Below, piece by piece: positions 7,078 through 7,399 of a stretch of 7,399 nt of DNA. Where the stretch lies: the NCBI GenBank assembly GCA_026712605.1, contig JAPORL010000228.1:1-7399 (forward strand), read 5' to 3'. Origin of the DNA: Pseudobdellovibrionaceae bacterium. GTDB taxonomy: Bacteria > Bdellovibrionota > Bdellovibrionia > Bdellovibrionales > UBA1609. The notes beneath the pieces were generated by a model. The model had not been told where the DNA came from and searched no databases. It saw nothing but the letters and a program-made list of their open reading frames with translations. The position numbers were made by a program, and so were the translations under genes. The stretch's first letter is position 1; every line of letters starts with the position of its first letter.

Positions 7078-7399
7078 CTAAACTTTTAAACTGAGTAAAA
7101 TTTTATTTAATTGAATCTCTAAACTTTCAAAATCCCCTTTATTGTCAATGATAAAGTCCATTTGATTTTTGACATCTGATTCAGGAATTTGCTCCCTTAA
7201 ACGATCTTCAATTTCTTTTTCAGTCCATCCTTTTAAAAGCAATCTACGCTTCCTAATAGAAATAGGACAAGTAATTAAAATTTTTTTATCACAAGACTTA
7301 AGAATTGAATTAGAAATCAGTGGAGCTTCATAAAACACTCTTTTGACCTTTTGTTTTATTTGCTCATCCAAAAAACTCCTAAAGGCAAGACGGACTAAA
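7078..7399 (-). CDS. coaE: Dephospho-CoA kinase, C-terminal part (5' end beyond window)
   Basis: Catalyses the ATP-dependent phosphorylation of dephospho-CoA at the ribose 3'-hydroxyl, the last step of coenzyme A synthesis, in the cytoplasm. The visible 106 residues begin LVRLAFRSFLDEQ at the window edge and include FYEAPLIS, matching the family's DxPLLFE-type segment; KKILITCP, a core beta strand; the lid region RKRRLLLKGWTEKEIEDRL; and REQIPE followed by MDFIIDNKGDFESL, matching the family's ADxVIxNxG end. The family is about 200 residues long, so the N-terminal half with the P-loop lies outside. The frame stays open through the right edge: a TTG at 7369-7371 is an internal Leu codon, not the start. 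It ends with TAG 12 bases before addB and is probably the upstream member of a coaE-addB-addA operon. There is no clear functional link to DNA repair; the arrangement is probably simple co-transcription. Confidence 0.87.
   Translation of the reverse strand, partial: LVRLAFRSFLDEQIKQKVKRVFYEAPLISNSILKSCDKKILITCPISIRKRRLLLKGWTEKEIEDRLREQIPESDVKNQMDFIIDNKGDFESLEIQLNKILLSLKV

Noticed and set aside
7369..7371. TTG as the start codon of the coaE fragment
   Set aside because: The frame continues open through the window edge, and the preceding residues fit dephospho-CoA kinase, so this TTG encodes an internal leucine and the true start is outside the window.

Overview
The window is AT-rich bacterial chromosome with two convergent transcription units. 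On the plus strand there is one complete gene, chorismate synthase (aroC, 195-1226). On the minus strand, reading from the right edge, is a tight three-gene run: the 3' part of dephospho-CoA kinase (coaE, 7078 to the window edge), an AddB-type nuclease subunit (4276-7065) and an AddA-type helicase-nuclease (1233-4283). Coding density is very high. Only 6 bases separate the aroC and addA stop codons, 12 bases separate coaE from addB, and addB and addA overlap by 8 bases.

The gene set is that of a free-living or host-associated Gram-negative-type bacterium that makes its own aromatic precursors and coenzyme A. The AroC active-site segment (D-L-W-K-x-K-F-G then D-H-R-G-G-G-R-x-S-G-R-E-T) and the AddA/AddB style recall predatory Bdellovibrio-like bacteria. 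This assignment rests on memory of family sequences and is tentative. Base composition is uneven: aroC is clearly richer in G+C (about half of the bases in 541-600) than the addAB genes, and parts of the addB 5' half are almost pure A/T (4 G/C among the 60 bases of 6721-6780).

Functionally, AddA and AddB would form a heterodimeric exonuclease/helicase that resects double-strand breaks for RecA-dependent recombination. AddA has all the core helicase motifs of superfamily 1 plus an intact RecB-type nuclease. AddB has no Walker A motif, but keeps an intact RecB-type nuclease and the four cysteines of an iron-sulfur cluster. coaE and aroC are housekeeping enzymes with no evident functional link to repair.

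The only non-coding stretch of note is 1-194, upstream of aroC. It holds a comparatively G+C-rich set of nested inverted repeats (61-121) that could fold into a three-way junction or an alternative strong hairpin, followed by an A/T-rich probable promoter/leader. I see no mobile elements, CRISPR arrays or convincing tRNA genes. No clearly new defence or genetic system is visible; the most unusual items are the structured element upstream of aroC and the details of the addAB pair.
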